IMG/VR virus record: IMGVR_UViG_3300033145_000312
Coordinates: 1 to 41,598 of that record
Reading direction: 5' to 3' (one strand)
DNA length: 41,598 nucleotides
DNA from: a virus
Numbering within the stretch: the stretch's first letter is position 1; the number at the start of each line of letters is the position of its first letter. The notes beneath the pieces were generated by a model. It was not told the origin of the DNA. It saw only the letters and a program-made list of their open reading frames with translations, and searched no databases. Of the stretch, positions 1 to 7,829 are shown piece after piece. The position numbers and the translations under genes were made by a program.

Positions 1-11
1 GGTGTTAAACA

Positions 12-263
12 ATGAAAAGAACAATAGCAGATCTACCAAGTAGCGAAATAACACATGAGCATATATTTAAGTTGTGGTTTAAAGTTAAAGTTGATGGAAC
101 AACATATAAGGAATATAAAAAAGGAAAATCTAATATTTATTTTCTATGGACAAGAGTTATGGGGTATAATTCAGACACTAAGTATTACCATTTTACTATA
201 GAGGCCAGAATGACAAGGGATGAGTTATTAAAACTAGAATACGCTATGTTACCAAAAGAGTAA
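12..263 (+). CDS. hypothetical early protein, 83 aa
   Basis: I do not recognise this 83-residue protein. It is basic, rich in Lys and Tyr, and has no membrane segment or metal motif. It precedes a promoter that begins at its stop codon, so it is the last gene of an operon that enters from the left edge. If the window ends are joined, it would follow the truncated gene at 41463 directly. Its N-terminus ends in strand-like stretches, which may suggest a small beta-rich domain, but no function is assigned. Confidence 0.7.
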   Translation: MKRTIADLPSSEITHEHIFKLWFKVKVDGTTYKEYKKGKSNIYFLWTRVMGYNSDTKYYHFTIEARMTRDELLKLEYAMLPKE

Positions 264-292
264 TTGACAATAAGAGAAAACAGAGATAATAT
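264..292 (+). promoter_or_regulatory. sigma70-type promoter upstream of a short noncoding unit
   Basis: TTGACA at 264-269 and TAATAT at 287-292 are separated by exactly 17 bases. No gene with a ribosome site starts before the hairpin terminator at 367-395, so the transcript would be about 95 bases and noncoding. Confidence 0.6.
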
Positions 293-299
293 AGAGATA

Positions 300-395
300 C
301 CTTTATGGACTGATTAGCTTTTTTCCTTTTGCTTATTCTTTCATACATTTTTTATCTTTTACTCTTTGCCACTCTTAACGGGGTGGCACTCTTTT
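300..395 (+). ncRNA. candidate small RNA, pyrimidine-rich
   Basis: The stretch lies between a consensus promoter and an intrinsic terminator and carries no credible reading frame. Its body, about 318-366, is strikingly rich in T and C on the + strand, so the RNA would be U/C-rich and could pair with the purine-rich ribosome sites (AAGGAG type) used across this genome. The existence of the transcript and the pairing role are inference. It could also be only a spacer between operons. Confidence 0.35.
367..395 (+). terminator. rho-independent terminator
   Basis: GCCACTC (368-374) pairs with GGGTGGC (381-387) with one G-T wobble around a TTAACG loop, and T367/A388 extends the stem. A T-tract follows at 391-395. 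It separates the early operon end from the packaging operon. Confidence 0.75.
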
Positions 396-398
396 TAA

Positions 399-427
399 TT
401 GCAACAATCACAACAAAATAGTATAAT
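399..427 (+). promoter_or_regulatory. promoter of the packaging operon
   Basis: TTGCAA at 399-404 and a perfect TATAAT at 422-427 with a 17-base spacer sit directly after a terminator and 18 bases before the first gene of the terminase operon, whose ribosome site is AGGAGAA. The untranslated leader would be very short. Confidence 0.7.
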
Positions 428-444
428 ATTTATAGGAGAACAAT

Positions 445-657
445 ATGTTAATATCAGAATTGCCGAAGAAAGCAATAGAGGAAGGAGCAACACTTAGAAT
501 CTTTCCTGTAGAGACTATAAAGAGATTACAATTAAAACATATTGATAAAATAGACGAAGATAACATGTTAGTATTAAGAACTAGTAAAGGGTTAGATTAT
601 GCAGTAACGCTGAAAGAGTTGATTGAGTATGTTAAAGGAGATCTAAATGACAAATGA
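445..657 (+). CDS. hypothetical protein, 70 aa, first gene of packaging operon
   Basis: This 70-residue charged protein is not recognised. Its start has a good AGGAGAA ribosome site. Its C-terminal part contains YAVTLKE, and a 15-base DNA match to this stretch (596-610) recurs at 1123-1137 in another small gene of the operon. Its position just before the terminase genes suggests a role in packaging or early control, but nothing in the sequence shows which. Confidence 0.7.
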   Translation: MLISELPKKAIEEGATLRIFPVETIKRLQLKHIDKIDEDNMLVLRTSKGLDYAVTLKELIEYVKGDLNDK

Positions 658-1051
658 GATGTTAGAAGAATATACAAGATTAAAAATAGAAGAAAAAACT
701 AGAGGCTTAGAAAAAGAAATAACGTCTTTAAAGCTATTATCAAAAGGATACAAGACAGAAATGTATTTTGCTGATCATACTAGATCTACTTCTTACCAAG
801 GAATAGACGATATAACAAAAGAGCTAGAAGGAAAACATAAAGAGTTAAATACTACTATAGTAAGTCTTAAAGAAGCGTCGAGAGAGTTAAAAGAATCAAA
901 TAGAAACTATAATGCCTTGACTGATAAGTATAATAATCTATTAAGTCTAAACATAGAGTATCAATCTGAATCAGTACAAGTACATGAATTCAAAAAAGAC
1001 TCTTTGCTTGGTAGACTTAAAAAAGCATTTAAGGGAGATCTAAATGAATAA
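647..1051 (+). CDS. coiled-coil hypothetical protein, 134 aa
   Basis: The protein is almost wholly charged helix with heptad-like Leu spacing, predicted by eye to be a coiled coil, with a basic C-terminus (LLGRLKKAFKGDLNE). It overlaps the previous gene by 11 bases. The junctions into this gene and into the next share the same ribosome-site string GGAGATCTAAATGA, suggesting a local duplication. No family is recognised. Confidence 0.7.
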   Translation: MTNEMLEEYTRLKIEEKTRGLEKEITSLKLLSKGYKTEMYFADHTRSTSYQGIDDITKELEGKHKELNTTIVSLKEASRELKESNRNYNALTDKYNNLLSLNIEYQSESVQVHEFKKDSLLGRLKKAFKGDLNE

Positions 1052-1196
1052 GGATATAGAAGAGGTTATAATACCATTAAGCAATCCAGTAATAAAACAA
1101 CTGAGTGAGGACTTAGCAGAGTATTATGCAGTAACGCCAAAGGAAGCCTTATATAGATTGGAGCATGGTTGTCCATCTAAGGGTATAGAACTATGA
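1044..1196 (+). CDS. small hypothetical protein, 50 aa
   Basis: The frame begins at an ATG within the end of the previous gene, after the ribosome site GGAGAT, and ends in an ATGA overlap with the next gene, which supports real translation. It contains YYAVTPKEA, echoing YAVTLKE in the first gene of the operon. No function is recognised. Confidence 0.6.
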   Translation: MNKDIEEVIIPLSNPVIKQLSEDLAEYYAVTPKEALYRLEHGCPSKGIEL

Positions 1197-1408
1197 CATA
1201 TATCGCACAACGCTATTCTTACGATCACTATGAGTTTACTGATATTATATGCGTGTCAAAAGATATTCAGAAGATATACAAGCATATAGCAGATGACAAG
1301 AACCTCAAAGATCAAGAGGTTTTATTAGTAGCAGATCAAGATAGAATAGAAGATAACGAAGGCAACGGCAGAGGGTTTATATTGATAGAGGAGTGGGAAG
1401 AACTATGA
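1193..1408 (+). CDS. hypothetical protein, 71 aa
   Basis: An acidic 71-residue protein linked by ATGA overlaps to the genes on both sides, so it is translationally coupled with the small terminase gene. No conserved motif is recognised. Confidence 0.65.
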   Translation: MTYIAQRYSYDHYEFTDIICVSKDIQKIYKHIADDKNLKDQEVLLVADQDRIEDNEGNGRGFILIEEWEEL

Positions 1409-1929
1409 GCGATAAACTAACAGATAAACAGAAACTAGAAGGTAGACCAACAAAATACACTACTGACTTGTTCTCAAAGATTAAAAAGCTTATTAAGTTA
1501 GGTGCAACAGATAAAGAAGTAGCCGAGTTAATAGATGTTGCAGAGTCCACTTTTACACTATGGAAGTCAGAGCATGAAGAGTTTTCGGTGTTCCTAAAGG
1601 AATGTAAAGAGATAACTGATTCAGATATGGAGCAAAGTCTACGTAAAAGAGCTATGGGATGCACCACAACAGAACGTAAGACAATTAGACGTTTCAGCAA
1701 TGAAAAGGATTCTATGGAGCTATACGAAGAAAGCGAAATAGTCAAAGAACATGCACCAGATACAAAAGCAATTGAAAGATGGTTGTTTAATAGAGATCCA
1801 GATAGATGGAAGAATAAACAGGAAGTCTTGAATACAACTTTAGACGAAGAGGGTGAAGAAGTAGGAATAAATTATAGTAAACTACCAACGGAGGTATTAG
1901 AGGCCATTGTCAAAGCTTCCGAATCTTGA
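1405..1929 (+). CDS. terminase small subunit (DNA recognition)
   Basis: The small terminase binds the phage packaging site and hands DNA to the large subunit. I place the start at the ATG at 1405, in an ATGA overlap and after GAGG, rather than at the GTG 12 bases upstream. The N-terminal part after a GRPTKY segment carries a clear helix-turn-helix (ATDKEVAELIDVAESTFTLW), followed by a charged region and a C-terminal RDPDRWKNKQ segment that is typical of this protein class. It directly precedes and overlaps the large subunit gene. At 174 residues it is of normal length. Confidence 0.85.
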   Translation: MSDKLTDKQKLEGRPTKYTTDLFSKIKKLIKLGATDKEVAELIDVAESTFTLWKSEHEEFSVFLKECKEITDSDMEQSLRKRAMGCTTTERKTIRRFSNEKDSMELYEESEIVKEHAPDTKAIERWLFNRDPDRWKNKQEVLNTTLDEEGEEVGINYSKLPTEVLEAIVKASES

Positions 1930-3403
1930 TCTTGATAAGATAAAAAAAGAATTAGCAAAACGAACTCAGTTGGATTTTACCAAACATACTATGGCCAAGA
2001 ATAAAGATGGATCTAGTAAGTTTCATGAAGGACAATTTCATAAATCTTATTACTCTGTATTAGATAAGTTTGTAGATGGACTAATAAAGAAGCTAATAAT
2101 AACTGTACCACCTCAACATGGAAAATCAGAAGGATCAACAAGGAGATTACCAACTAGGCTAATAGGCCGTAATAATACCTTGAATATTGCAGTAGCTTCT
2201 TATGCCTCAACACAGGCTAGGAGGTTTGGCCGAGATATAAACAGAATAATAGACAGTAAAGAATATATAGGCCTATATCCCGATTCAAAACTATCTAAAT
2301 CTAAACTACATAATTTATCAAGCGATGCAATTAGAACAAGTGAAGAATTTGAAATAATCGATAATGACGGAGTGGCCACTGGTGGAAATGTTAAACTAGT
2401 CGGCCGTAGTACTTCATTAACTGGTAACGCTGTTGATGTTTTAATAATAGACGATTTGTATAAAGATGCAAGTGAGGGTAATTCTCCGGTAATAAGAACA
2501 AATTGTACTGATTGGTATGATACTACGGCCGACTCTAGATTACACAATGACTCTCAACAATTAATTGTTTTTACTAGATGGCACGAAGAGGACTTAATCG
2601 GTTATCTTGAATCTAAAGAGGAAGTAAGAACGCTTAACAGTTTATCTGAGATTGATCCTAATTTTGATGGTTGGTATAAAATAAACTATGAGGCCATTAA
2701 AACAGGAGAACCAACAGAGCTAGACCCAAGAGAAAAGGGTGAAGCATTATGGCCAGAAAGACACAGTAAGGCCAAGCTATTAAAGACTAAAGCAAGGAAT
2801 CCAGAGGCCTTTGAATGTTTATATCAAGGTAATCCAGAGTCAAAAGAGGGGATGTTGTATAAGGCTTTCAATTTATACGATGCAGAGCCTACAGCATTTA
2901 AAATGAAAAAGAACTACACCGATACGGCCGATACAGGAAAAGATTATCTATGTTCAATCAACTATACTGTTGGCCAAGATGATAGATGTTACATAACCGA
3001 TATTTTATACACTCAAGAACCGATGGAGATTACAGAAGGTGCAACAGCTGGATTATTAGATAGAGGCCAAACAAATAAGGCCGATATAGAGTCTAATAAT
3101 GGTGGTAGAGGATTTGCAAGGAATGTTAAGGCCAAACTAAAGGGATCTACTGTTGTTAATTGGTTTCATCAGTCAGGGAATAAAGAGAGTAGAATACATA
3201 GTAACTCGGCCTTAGTTCAAGAAAGAATAGTTTATCCTAAAGATTGGCATGTGAGATGGCCAGAGTTCTACACTCATACAACTAAATACAAAGCATTATT
3301 TACGGCTAACAAACATGATGATGCAGCCGATACACTAACAGGAATAGTAGAGATGTTAACAGGTAGCACCACCAAAAGACGTAAGATAATATGGAACGAT
3401 TAG
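1907..3403 (+). CDS. terL: terminase large subunit (ATPase/nuclease)
   Basis: This is the packaging motor that cuts concatemeric DNA and pumps it into the prohead. The ATPase shows a Walker A-like PPQHGKSE (residues 68-75), Walker B VLIIDDL (178-184) and a motif-III-like IVFTRW (220-225). The RNase H-like nuclease domain carries the acidic residues D339 (TDTADTG), E395 (IESNNGG) and D471/D472 (HDDAADT). At 498 residues it is full length. The start is a TTG overlapping the small subunit, with GGAGG about 12 bases upstream. The gene holds almost every GGCC tetranucleotide in the window, unlike its neighbours, which may mark a different origin. Confidence 0.93.
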   Translation: MSKLPNLDLDKIKKELAKRTQLDFTKHTMAKNKDGSSKFHEGQFHKSYYSVLDKFVDGLIKKLIITVPPQHGKSEGSTRRLPTRLIGRNNTLNIAVASYASTQARRFGRDINRIIDSKEYIGLYPDSKLSKSKLHNLSSDAIRTSEEFEIIDNDGVATGGNVKLVGRSTSLTGNAVDVLIIDDLYKDASEGNSPVIRTNCTDWYDTTADSRLHNDSQQLIVFTRWHEEDLIGYLESKEEVRTLNSLSEIDPNFDGWYKINYEAIKTGEPTELDPREKGEALWPERHSKAKLLKTKARNPEAFECLYQGNPESKEGMLYKAFNLYDAEPTAFKMKKNYTDTADTGKDYLCSINYTVGQDDRCYITDILYTQEPMEITEGATAGLLDRGQTNKADIESNNGGRGFARNVKAKLKGSTVVNWFHQSGNKESRIHSNSALVQERIVYPKDWHVRWPEFYTHTTKYKALFTANKHDDAADTLTGIVEMLTGSTTKRRKIIWND

Positions 3404-3420
3404 AATAATTGATTTATACC

Positions 3421-3433
3421 TTAACATATGTTA
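3421..3433. promoter_or_regulatory. palindromic site upstream of the portal operon
   Basis: TTAACATATGTTA contains the perfect 12-base palindrome TAACATATGTTA (3422-3433). The same 13 bases occur at 14611-14623 upstream of a tail-completion gene, where they form the -35 region of a plausible promoter. Here a matching -10 element is weak. It could be a binding site for a dimeric regulator. Confidence 0.4.
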
Positions 3434-3474
3434 CCCTTAATTAGACTTATAGCACATTGATGCAAGGGGTAATA

Positions 3475-4899
3475 ATGAATCAAACACTATCAGATAGTTA
3501 TATACAGCGAATATATAACCTAGATTTAAAGACAATCAAAGACTTATACGACCAAGTTTTAGAGTCCACAGATAACACAATTAGACAGAACGAACAGACA
3601 GGGGTCTATAATAGATCAAGACTTAAAGCTGCAAGTGCTGAAATACCTTTAGGAAATGAAGCCGATGGTATACCGATATTAATAGCAGTAGATCCAAAGA
3701 CAGGGGTACTCAATTCAAAGCTTAATCTTAAATCACATACTGATTATGTCAAACTTATCGCTCAGAATAAAGCCGGTTATCTTTCAAGCGTGGAAATCAC
3801 AGGAGAGAATCAAAAGGCTATAGACGATTTCAATCTTAACAACGGAATGAAAGCAATGTTTAATACAACAGTTAAACAGGGTGCAATGTGGGGAGTTAAC
3901 GCTTTTAGGTTATACAATACAGTAGACCAAGGCGTTAAAACAACAGCTGTTAAACCATGGGAGTATACTCCTTTCTATAACGAGGTTGGAGAGCTTGCAT
4001 TTACATTTCAAACTAAGAAGATAAGCGACTCAGTAAAAGAGTACTACAATAACTCTACTGCAAGAGTAACGATATTAACACCTACAGAAGAGTTACATTT
4101 TTATGTTGATAATGACACTATGGTAATGAATAACGTTGATTACCCAACTATTGTTGAAGATAACATAACAAAAGAAGCAGGAGTTAGAAAGCATTTCTTC
4201 AACGGTGTTCCTTTTGTAGAGTTCTTTAATAACGATGAAAAGCGTGGTGATGTTGAGTACTCACTATTAGAGCAGGATACTATTGACCGGTTAATGTCTA
4301 AAGCCGATTGTGGTTTTGGTACATTTGCAGACCATATACTTACAGATACAACAGCAGAAGGCGAGAACATAAACCAAGATGAACTTGATTCAATGGCTAA
4401 AGGTATGGAAAAGTATGGTGTATTATTGCATGGTAAATGGGCGTGGTTATCTAAGAAGTACGAAGGTTACGAGGCGTTATTTAAACACCTACAATTAAAA
4501 GAGTCCATAGTCTTTCAAAACTCCAATAGCTACAATCCTAATTCTCTAGGTGGAGACGGCACAGCACCAACCAAGTATCAGATAGAGCAGAAAATGAAAC
4601 TATTATCAGATAGTACAGTTGAGACAGAGAATCAGTATGATAGATCTTTAAGAGAACTTTATAGATTAGCATTAACTCATGGATCAAGAGCAACAGGGAC
4701 AACGGTTAAGCCACTTAATTTAACTATAGCTTTTCAGCACACTATACCAGAGGATAAAGTGGGATCTTTAAAGATTGCCTCAGATGGTGGAGCAAACGTA
4801 CCCCAAAAACTATGGTTTGATGAGTTAGGCTACAAGTATGAAGAAGTAGAGGTGTTACAGGATGAAGAATCTAAAAAGGTAAACAATGAGTTCGAATAA
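3475..4899 (+). CDS. portal protein (SPP1 gp6-like)
   Basis: The portal is the dodecameric ring at the packaging vertex. The 474-residue length, the position between terminase and the MuF-type protein, and the mixed alpha/beta sequence with a long C-terminal helical part fit the SPP1 gp6-like portal class. The ATG at 3475 is preferred because AAGGGG lies just upstream; in-frame TTG/ATG codons at 3457/3460 are alternatives. The gene overlaps the next one by 14 bases. Confidence 0.82.
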   Translation: MNQTLSDSYIQRIYNLDLKTIKDLYDQVLESTDNTIRQNEQTGVYNRSRLKAASAEIPLGNEADGIPILIAVDPKTGVLNSKLNLKSHTDYVKLIAQNKAGYLSSVEITGENQKAIDDFNLNNGMKAMFNTTVKQGAMWGVNAFRLYNTVDQGVKTTAVKPWEYTPFYNEVGELAFTFQTKKISDSVKEYYNNSTARVTILTPTEELHFYVDNDTMVMNNVDYPTIVEDNITKEAGVRKHFFNGVPFVEFFNNDEKRGDVEYSLLEQDTIDRLMSKADCGFGTFADHILTDTTAEGENINQDELDSMAKGMEKYGVLLHGKWAWLSKKYEGYEALFKHLQLKESIVFQNSNSYNPNSLGGDGTAPTKYQIEQKMKLLSDSTVETENQYDRSLRELYRLALTHGSRATGTTVKPLNLTIAFQHTIPEDKVGSLKIASDGGANVPQKLWFDELGYKYEEVEVLQDEESKKVNNEFE

Positions 4900-5887
4900 A
4901 TACGATAAGGAAGTAGAGAGAGAAACCAAGAAGCGTGACTCTCTTATTATTTCTGAGATAGCTATTATCTATAGTGTAATTAGAGATAAGTCTTTCCTGT
5001 TGTCTGCTAAAGCTAAATCTAAAGCAGGAGATAATACTAAATGGTTTAATACTGGCAATAGAAAAAAAGCATTTGCTAAGAAAGTTAATGAAACTCTAAA
5101 ACCAGAATATATTAAACGTGATGTGTTTACAAAAAATGTTTACGCAGAAGAATATCGAACATCTTATTTCTACGCTAATTATGCGACTGAGAATCTAGGG
5201 ATATCAAAGGGATATAATGTTAAATTGTCCCGATACACTAAAGACCAATTCAAAGAAGCTCTTAATTACTCTATGTCTGTTATTATGGATACTCAAGAAA
5301 TGACTATGAGAAGAAAGCAGAACGCCAAACAGATATATAAGACAATATTAAATGGTGTAGAGAATGGATACAGCCAGGAGAGAATCAATAAAAACATAGA
5401 AATAGATCTAGGTTATAGAGATGAAAATGGTAAGTTCATATCAAGTAAAAAGAATATGAGAGGGCAAGCATATAAGACGAAGAGACTTATTAGAACAGAA
5501 GTAGGAAGAATCAGAAACGATGCAAGTAGAGATCAATGGATTAATGAGCAAGACATAGTTAAAAGTAAATACATGGTTGTTGAAACGCTAGATGATAGAG
5601 TGAGACAACAATCTGTACAAATGGATGGGGATTATTCAAACGAAAAAGGTGAATTCCTATATCCTAATGGTGAATGGCATTACTTAGGTAGATCGGGTGT
5701 TGCTAGATGGGACATCAATGACAGAGGAACAGCCGTAACAGTAGACCAAGAATTTCCACCGGAAAGCAGAATCCAAAGAGATCCCGAAACACAAAAGAAT
5801 ACTATACAGCCATATACTAACGCTGACGATTGGATTAAGTCAAAAGGGTTAACAAAAAACAGGTATGGAGAAATTCTGTATAAATAA
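4886..5887 (+). CDS. MuF/SPP1 gp7-like head morphogenesis protein
   Basis: A minor head protein of 333 residues that usually associates with the portal and enters the prohead with it. The C-terminal half shows the family pattern: RLIRTEVGRIRN followed by ETLDDRVR, a segment with DGDY, and the PPESRIQRDP end. It overlaps the portal gene and is the last gene before an accessory island, whereas in most relatives the scaffold gene follows directly. Confidence 0.8.
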   Translation: MSSNKYDKEVERETKKRDSLIISEIAIIYSVIRDKSFLLSAKAKSKAGDNTKWFNTGNRKKAFAKKVNETLKPEYIKRDVFTKNVYAEEYRTSYFYANYATENLGISKGYNVKLSRYTKDQFKEALNYSMSVIMDTQEMTMRRKQNAKQIYKTILNGVENGYSQERINKNIEIDLGYRDENGKFISSKKNMRGQAYKTKRLIRTEVGRIRNDASRDQWINEQDIVKSKYMVVETLDDRVRQQSVQMDGDYSNEKGEFLYPNGEWHYLGRSGVARWDINDRGTAVTVDQEFPPESRIQRDPETQKNTIQPYTNADDWIKSKGLTKNRYGEILYK

Positions 5888-5908
5888 AAAACCCTCTTAA
5901 TTGAGGGC
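5885..5908 (-). terminator. terminator of the leftward accessory operon
   Basis: Read on the minus strand, CCCTC and GAGGG form a 5-bp stem around AATTAA, followed by a run of six T (plus-strand A run 5886-5891). It ends the leftward transcripts. In the rightward direction there is no T-tract, so it is a poor terminator for the portal operon. Confidence 0.6.
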
Positions 5909-5930
5909 GTTGGTTATAGTCTCCATACCT

Positions 5931-6074
5931 TCATAGTGTCTCCAATTTATCTTTCGCTATAACTTTTTTCTTGAAATCTACACACGCAACACCATCTCTT
6001 TTCACAGCCAAGTTACAACACCAACAATGCCTGCAATCTATACATTTTTCATCTAAATACTCGTTACTAATCAC
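5931..6074 (-). CDS. small cysteine-rich protein, 47 aa
   Basis: A 47-residue protein starting at a GTG with GGAGAAG upstream. It has a dense Cys/His cluster, CIDCRHCWCC, plus one later Cys, suggesting a small metal-binding knuckle. It is the last gene of the leftward accessory operon. Function unknown. Confidence 0.55.
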   Translation of the reverse strand: MISNEYLDEKCIDCRHCWCCNLAVKRDGVACVDFKKKVIAKDKLETL

Positions 6075-6084
6075 TTACTTCTCC

Positions 6085-6288
6085 TTACTGTATAGCCTTA
6101 AACCGTTTAACAGCCATATCTAACCTTCTTGTTGCGTCTTCCTCACAACTAAAATTAACACCATGTTTTTTAGGTCTTAATAAATGTTTTAAAGTTTTAT
6201 CATAACCTCTTTTCACATAAGTCTCATGAATATAATCATTCTCATCATCTAATCTATCAAGTAAATCTTGATCCCATCCCATACCCAT
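6085..6288 (-). CDS. hypothetical protein, 67 aa
   Basis: A charged, probably helical 67-residue protein with GGAGAGAG upstream of the ATG and a 10-base gap to the next leftward gene. No family is recognised. It belongs to the accessory operon inserted among head genes. Confidence 0.6.
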   Translation of the reverse strand: MGMGWDQDLLDRLDDENDYIHETYVKRGYDKTLKHLLRPKKHGVNFSCEEDATRRLDMAVKRFKAIQ

Positions 6289-6326
6289 CTATTCTCTCTC
6301 CTCTTTAGCGTATATAACGCAAGTAA

Positions 6327-6506
6327 TTAAAGCCACGGATTATCGTTTTCTTCTGCAATATAAAACTCTTTTAATTCTTTAACTTTCTCTGTTAACGAGC
6401 CTTTTAATATATCTAAATGCATTTGTGGTGGCATAGGTAAGTCCATCGCACTTACTAAATTATCTATACTGTCTATTATTTCACCTAATTTATCGCTGTC
6501 TTTCAT
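6327..6506 (-). CDS. hypothetical protein, 59 aa
   Basis: A 59-residue acidic protein with a strong AAGGAGAAGAG ribosome site. It has a Met/Pro-rich middle (MDLPMPPQMH) and ends in DNPWL. No function is recognised. Confidence 0.6.
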   Translation of the reverse strand: MKDSDKLGEIIDSIDNLVSAMDLPMPPQMHLDILKGSLTEKVKELKEFYIAEENDNPWL

Positions 6507-6541
6507 CTCTTCTCCTTAACGCCTGTTATACGCTTTCTATT

Positions 6542-6670
6542 TTAAAGAACTATTGATATATTCACGTGCTTTATTATCCATATAATTATATCTACGATTT
6601 TCCATATTGCTAATGGGAATAATATTATTGGTATAAATATAGCTCTTTCTATGTCTTTGAAATTACTCAT
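6542..6670 (-). CDS. single-helix membrane protein, 42 aa
   Basis: A 42-residue protein dominated by one hydrophobic segment (IFIPIILFPLAIWKIVDIII) with few charges. AAGGAGAG lies upstream of the ATG at a slightly long spacing. It could be a small inner-membrane protein such as an exclusion or holin-like peptide; this is inference. Confidence 0.5.
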   Translation of the reverse strand: MSNFKDIERAIFIPIILFPLAIWKIVDIIIWIIKHVNISIVL

Positions 6671-6727
6671 TGTTTACGCTCTCCTTCAATCTATCCAATC
6701 CCTTCAACACCATATACTGTGATAATG

Positions 6728-6889
6728 TTAAACCTTCTCTTTAGCCCAATACACGCAAGCCTCAAAGACTTTTCGCTTCTTTTCATTGTTATACCAGTTA
6801 ATCAACGTTCGTTCGCTCTGTTCTACGCTATCAGCAACCTGTTTAAGATTAAGACCCACTGTTTGCTTAGTATATTCACTAGGCTTCAT
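6728..6889 (-). CDS. small helix-turn-helix protein, 53 aa
   Basis: A 53-residue protein with a helix-turn-helix-like stretch, LKQVADSVEQSERTLINWY, followed by a basic tail. Its ATG lies in the end of the upstream leftward gene, so translation is coupled. A DNA-binding regulator of the accessory operon is plausible but not shown. Confidence 0.6.
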   Translation of the reverse strand: MKPSEYTKQTVGLNLKQVADSVEQSERTLINWYNNEKKRKVFEACVYWAKEKV

Positions 6890-7700
6890 TTGATAACTCT
6901 TTTAATTTTTTCTCTAATTCTGCTTTTTTCTTGTCTTTTTCAGACTGGATTCTTTTCTTTTCACTCTCTTTTGCTTCTTGGATTTTAGGATGTTTTATTT
7001 CAAACTTCTCCAAGTTATCTACATATCTATTTGTTAAGCTTTTAGATTCTAACTCACTTAAAACTCTTTCCTGTAATTCCTCAAACGTATTAAATAGCCA
7101 CACTTGGTATCTTTCTGAACCTGAGCAATCAGAATATTGCATTAAACAAATCTCAACCTCGCCTCTGTTTTCTCTTCTGTCCAACTGAAATGCTTTTAAA
7201 TCGTGTCCATAGTAATCATTATTTTCATATATCCGTTCTTTTTCAAACTCTTCAATCGACATAATAGTATATTCATATTCTGTTTTAGCTCTCCACCGAC
7301 TATCCTGTAAAATATATTTAGTTTTACCGTTTAAGAAATCTAAATAAGGGGAAAACCCTTCAATCTTTAATAAGTCTTTTTTTATTGCTTTAAGTTTATC
7401 TTCTGCCTCTATATATTTCTCTCTTGATTTATTGTTAGCTTCTGAAATAATATCCTTTGCTTTCTTTTCAGCCTCACCAATAACCTTTGCAATCCTTTTA
7501 TCAACATCAATTTTCTTTTCGGTCATATATTTTTTGTTTGCAAATATAGTTTGACCTACGCTTTCAAGATAGCCACCAAACTCATCGTAACCATCATTTT
7601 CATAATATTCTGCTAAATCTAGCTCTATTAAATACTCATTACCTAAATCAGCCTTTACAATACACGGGATATTGCAATAAAACATTTCTTTTTCTTCCAT
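6879..7700 (-). CDS. coiled-coil hypothetical protein, 273 aa, first gene of leftward operon
   Basis: I choose the ATG at 7700, which has AAGGAGAAC upstream and lies just after a strong leftward promoter; a start 51 bases further upstream lies within the promoter. The protein has an N-terminal acidic, Tyr-rich part, a charged coiled-coil segment around residues 75-105, a middle globular part and a long basic coiled-coil tail rich in KK and EK. No enzyme motif is visible. As the largest gene of an island placed between head genes under its own promoter, it may act early or independently of virion genes. Confidence 0.75.
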   Translation of the reverse strand: MEEKEMFYCNIPCIVKADLGNEYLIELDLAEYYENDGYDEFGGYLESVGQTIFANKKYMTEKKIDVDKRIAKVIGEAEKKAKDIISEANNKSREKYIEAEDKLKAIKKDLLKIEGFSPYLDFLNGKTKYILQDSRWRAKTEYEYTIMSIEEFEKERIYENNDYYGHDLKAFQLDRRENRGEVEICLMQYSDCSGSERYQVWLFNTFEELQERVLSELESKSLTNRYVDNLEKFEIKHPKIQEAKESEKKRIQSEKDKKKAELEKKLKELSNEA

Positions 7701-7722
7701 CTTGTTCTCCTTAACTACAATC

Positions 7723-7751
7723 ATTGTATGAAACAATTTACATAAAGTCAA
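7723..7751 (-). promoter_or_regulatory. leftward promoter of the accessory operon
   Basis: On the minus strand, TTGACT (7746-7751) and TACAAT (7723-7728) are separated by 17 bases and are followed by an AAGGAGAAC ribosome site and the ATG at 7700. This is a near-consensus sigma70 promoter. Confidence 0.75.
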
Positions 7752-7794
7752 GCGTTATTGTAATAATTACTAAAAACATCAAACTACTTAAAAC

Positions 7795-7823
7795 TTGTGT
7801 AGTATAAATTAGTTAAGTATGGT
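7795..7823 (+). promoter_or_regulatory. rightward promoter for the structured RNA/HNH unit
   Basis: TTGTGT (7795-7800) and TATGGT (7818-7823) with a 17-base spacer lie about 45 bases from the divergent leftward promoter. A transcript would begin near 7830 and cover the structured stretch and the HNH gene. Confidence 0.45.
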
Positions 7824-7829
7824 AATATA

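Noticed and set aside
6719-7188. Rightward frames opposite the leftward coiled-coil gene
   Set aside because: They lack ribosome sites and lie antisense to a better-supported gene with a promoter; their hydrophobic composition is typical of reverse complements of charged genes.
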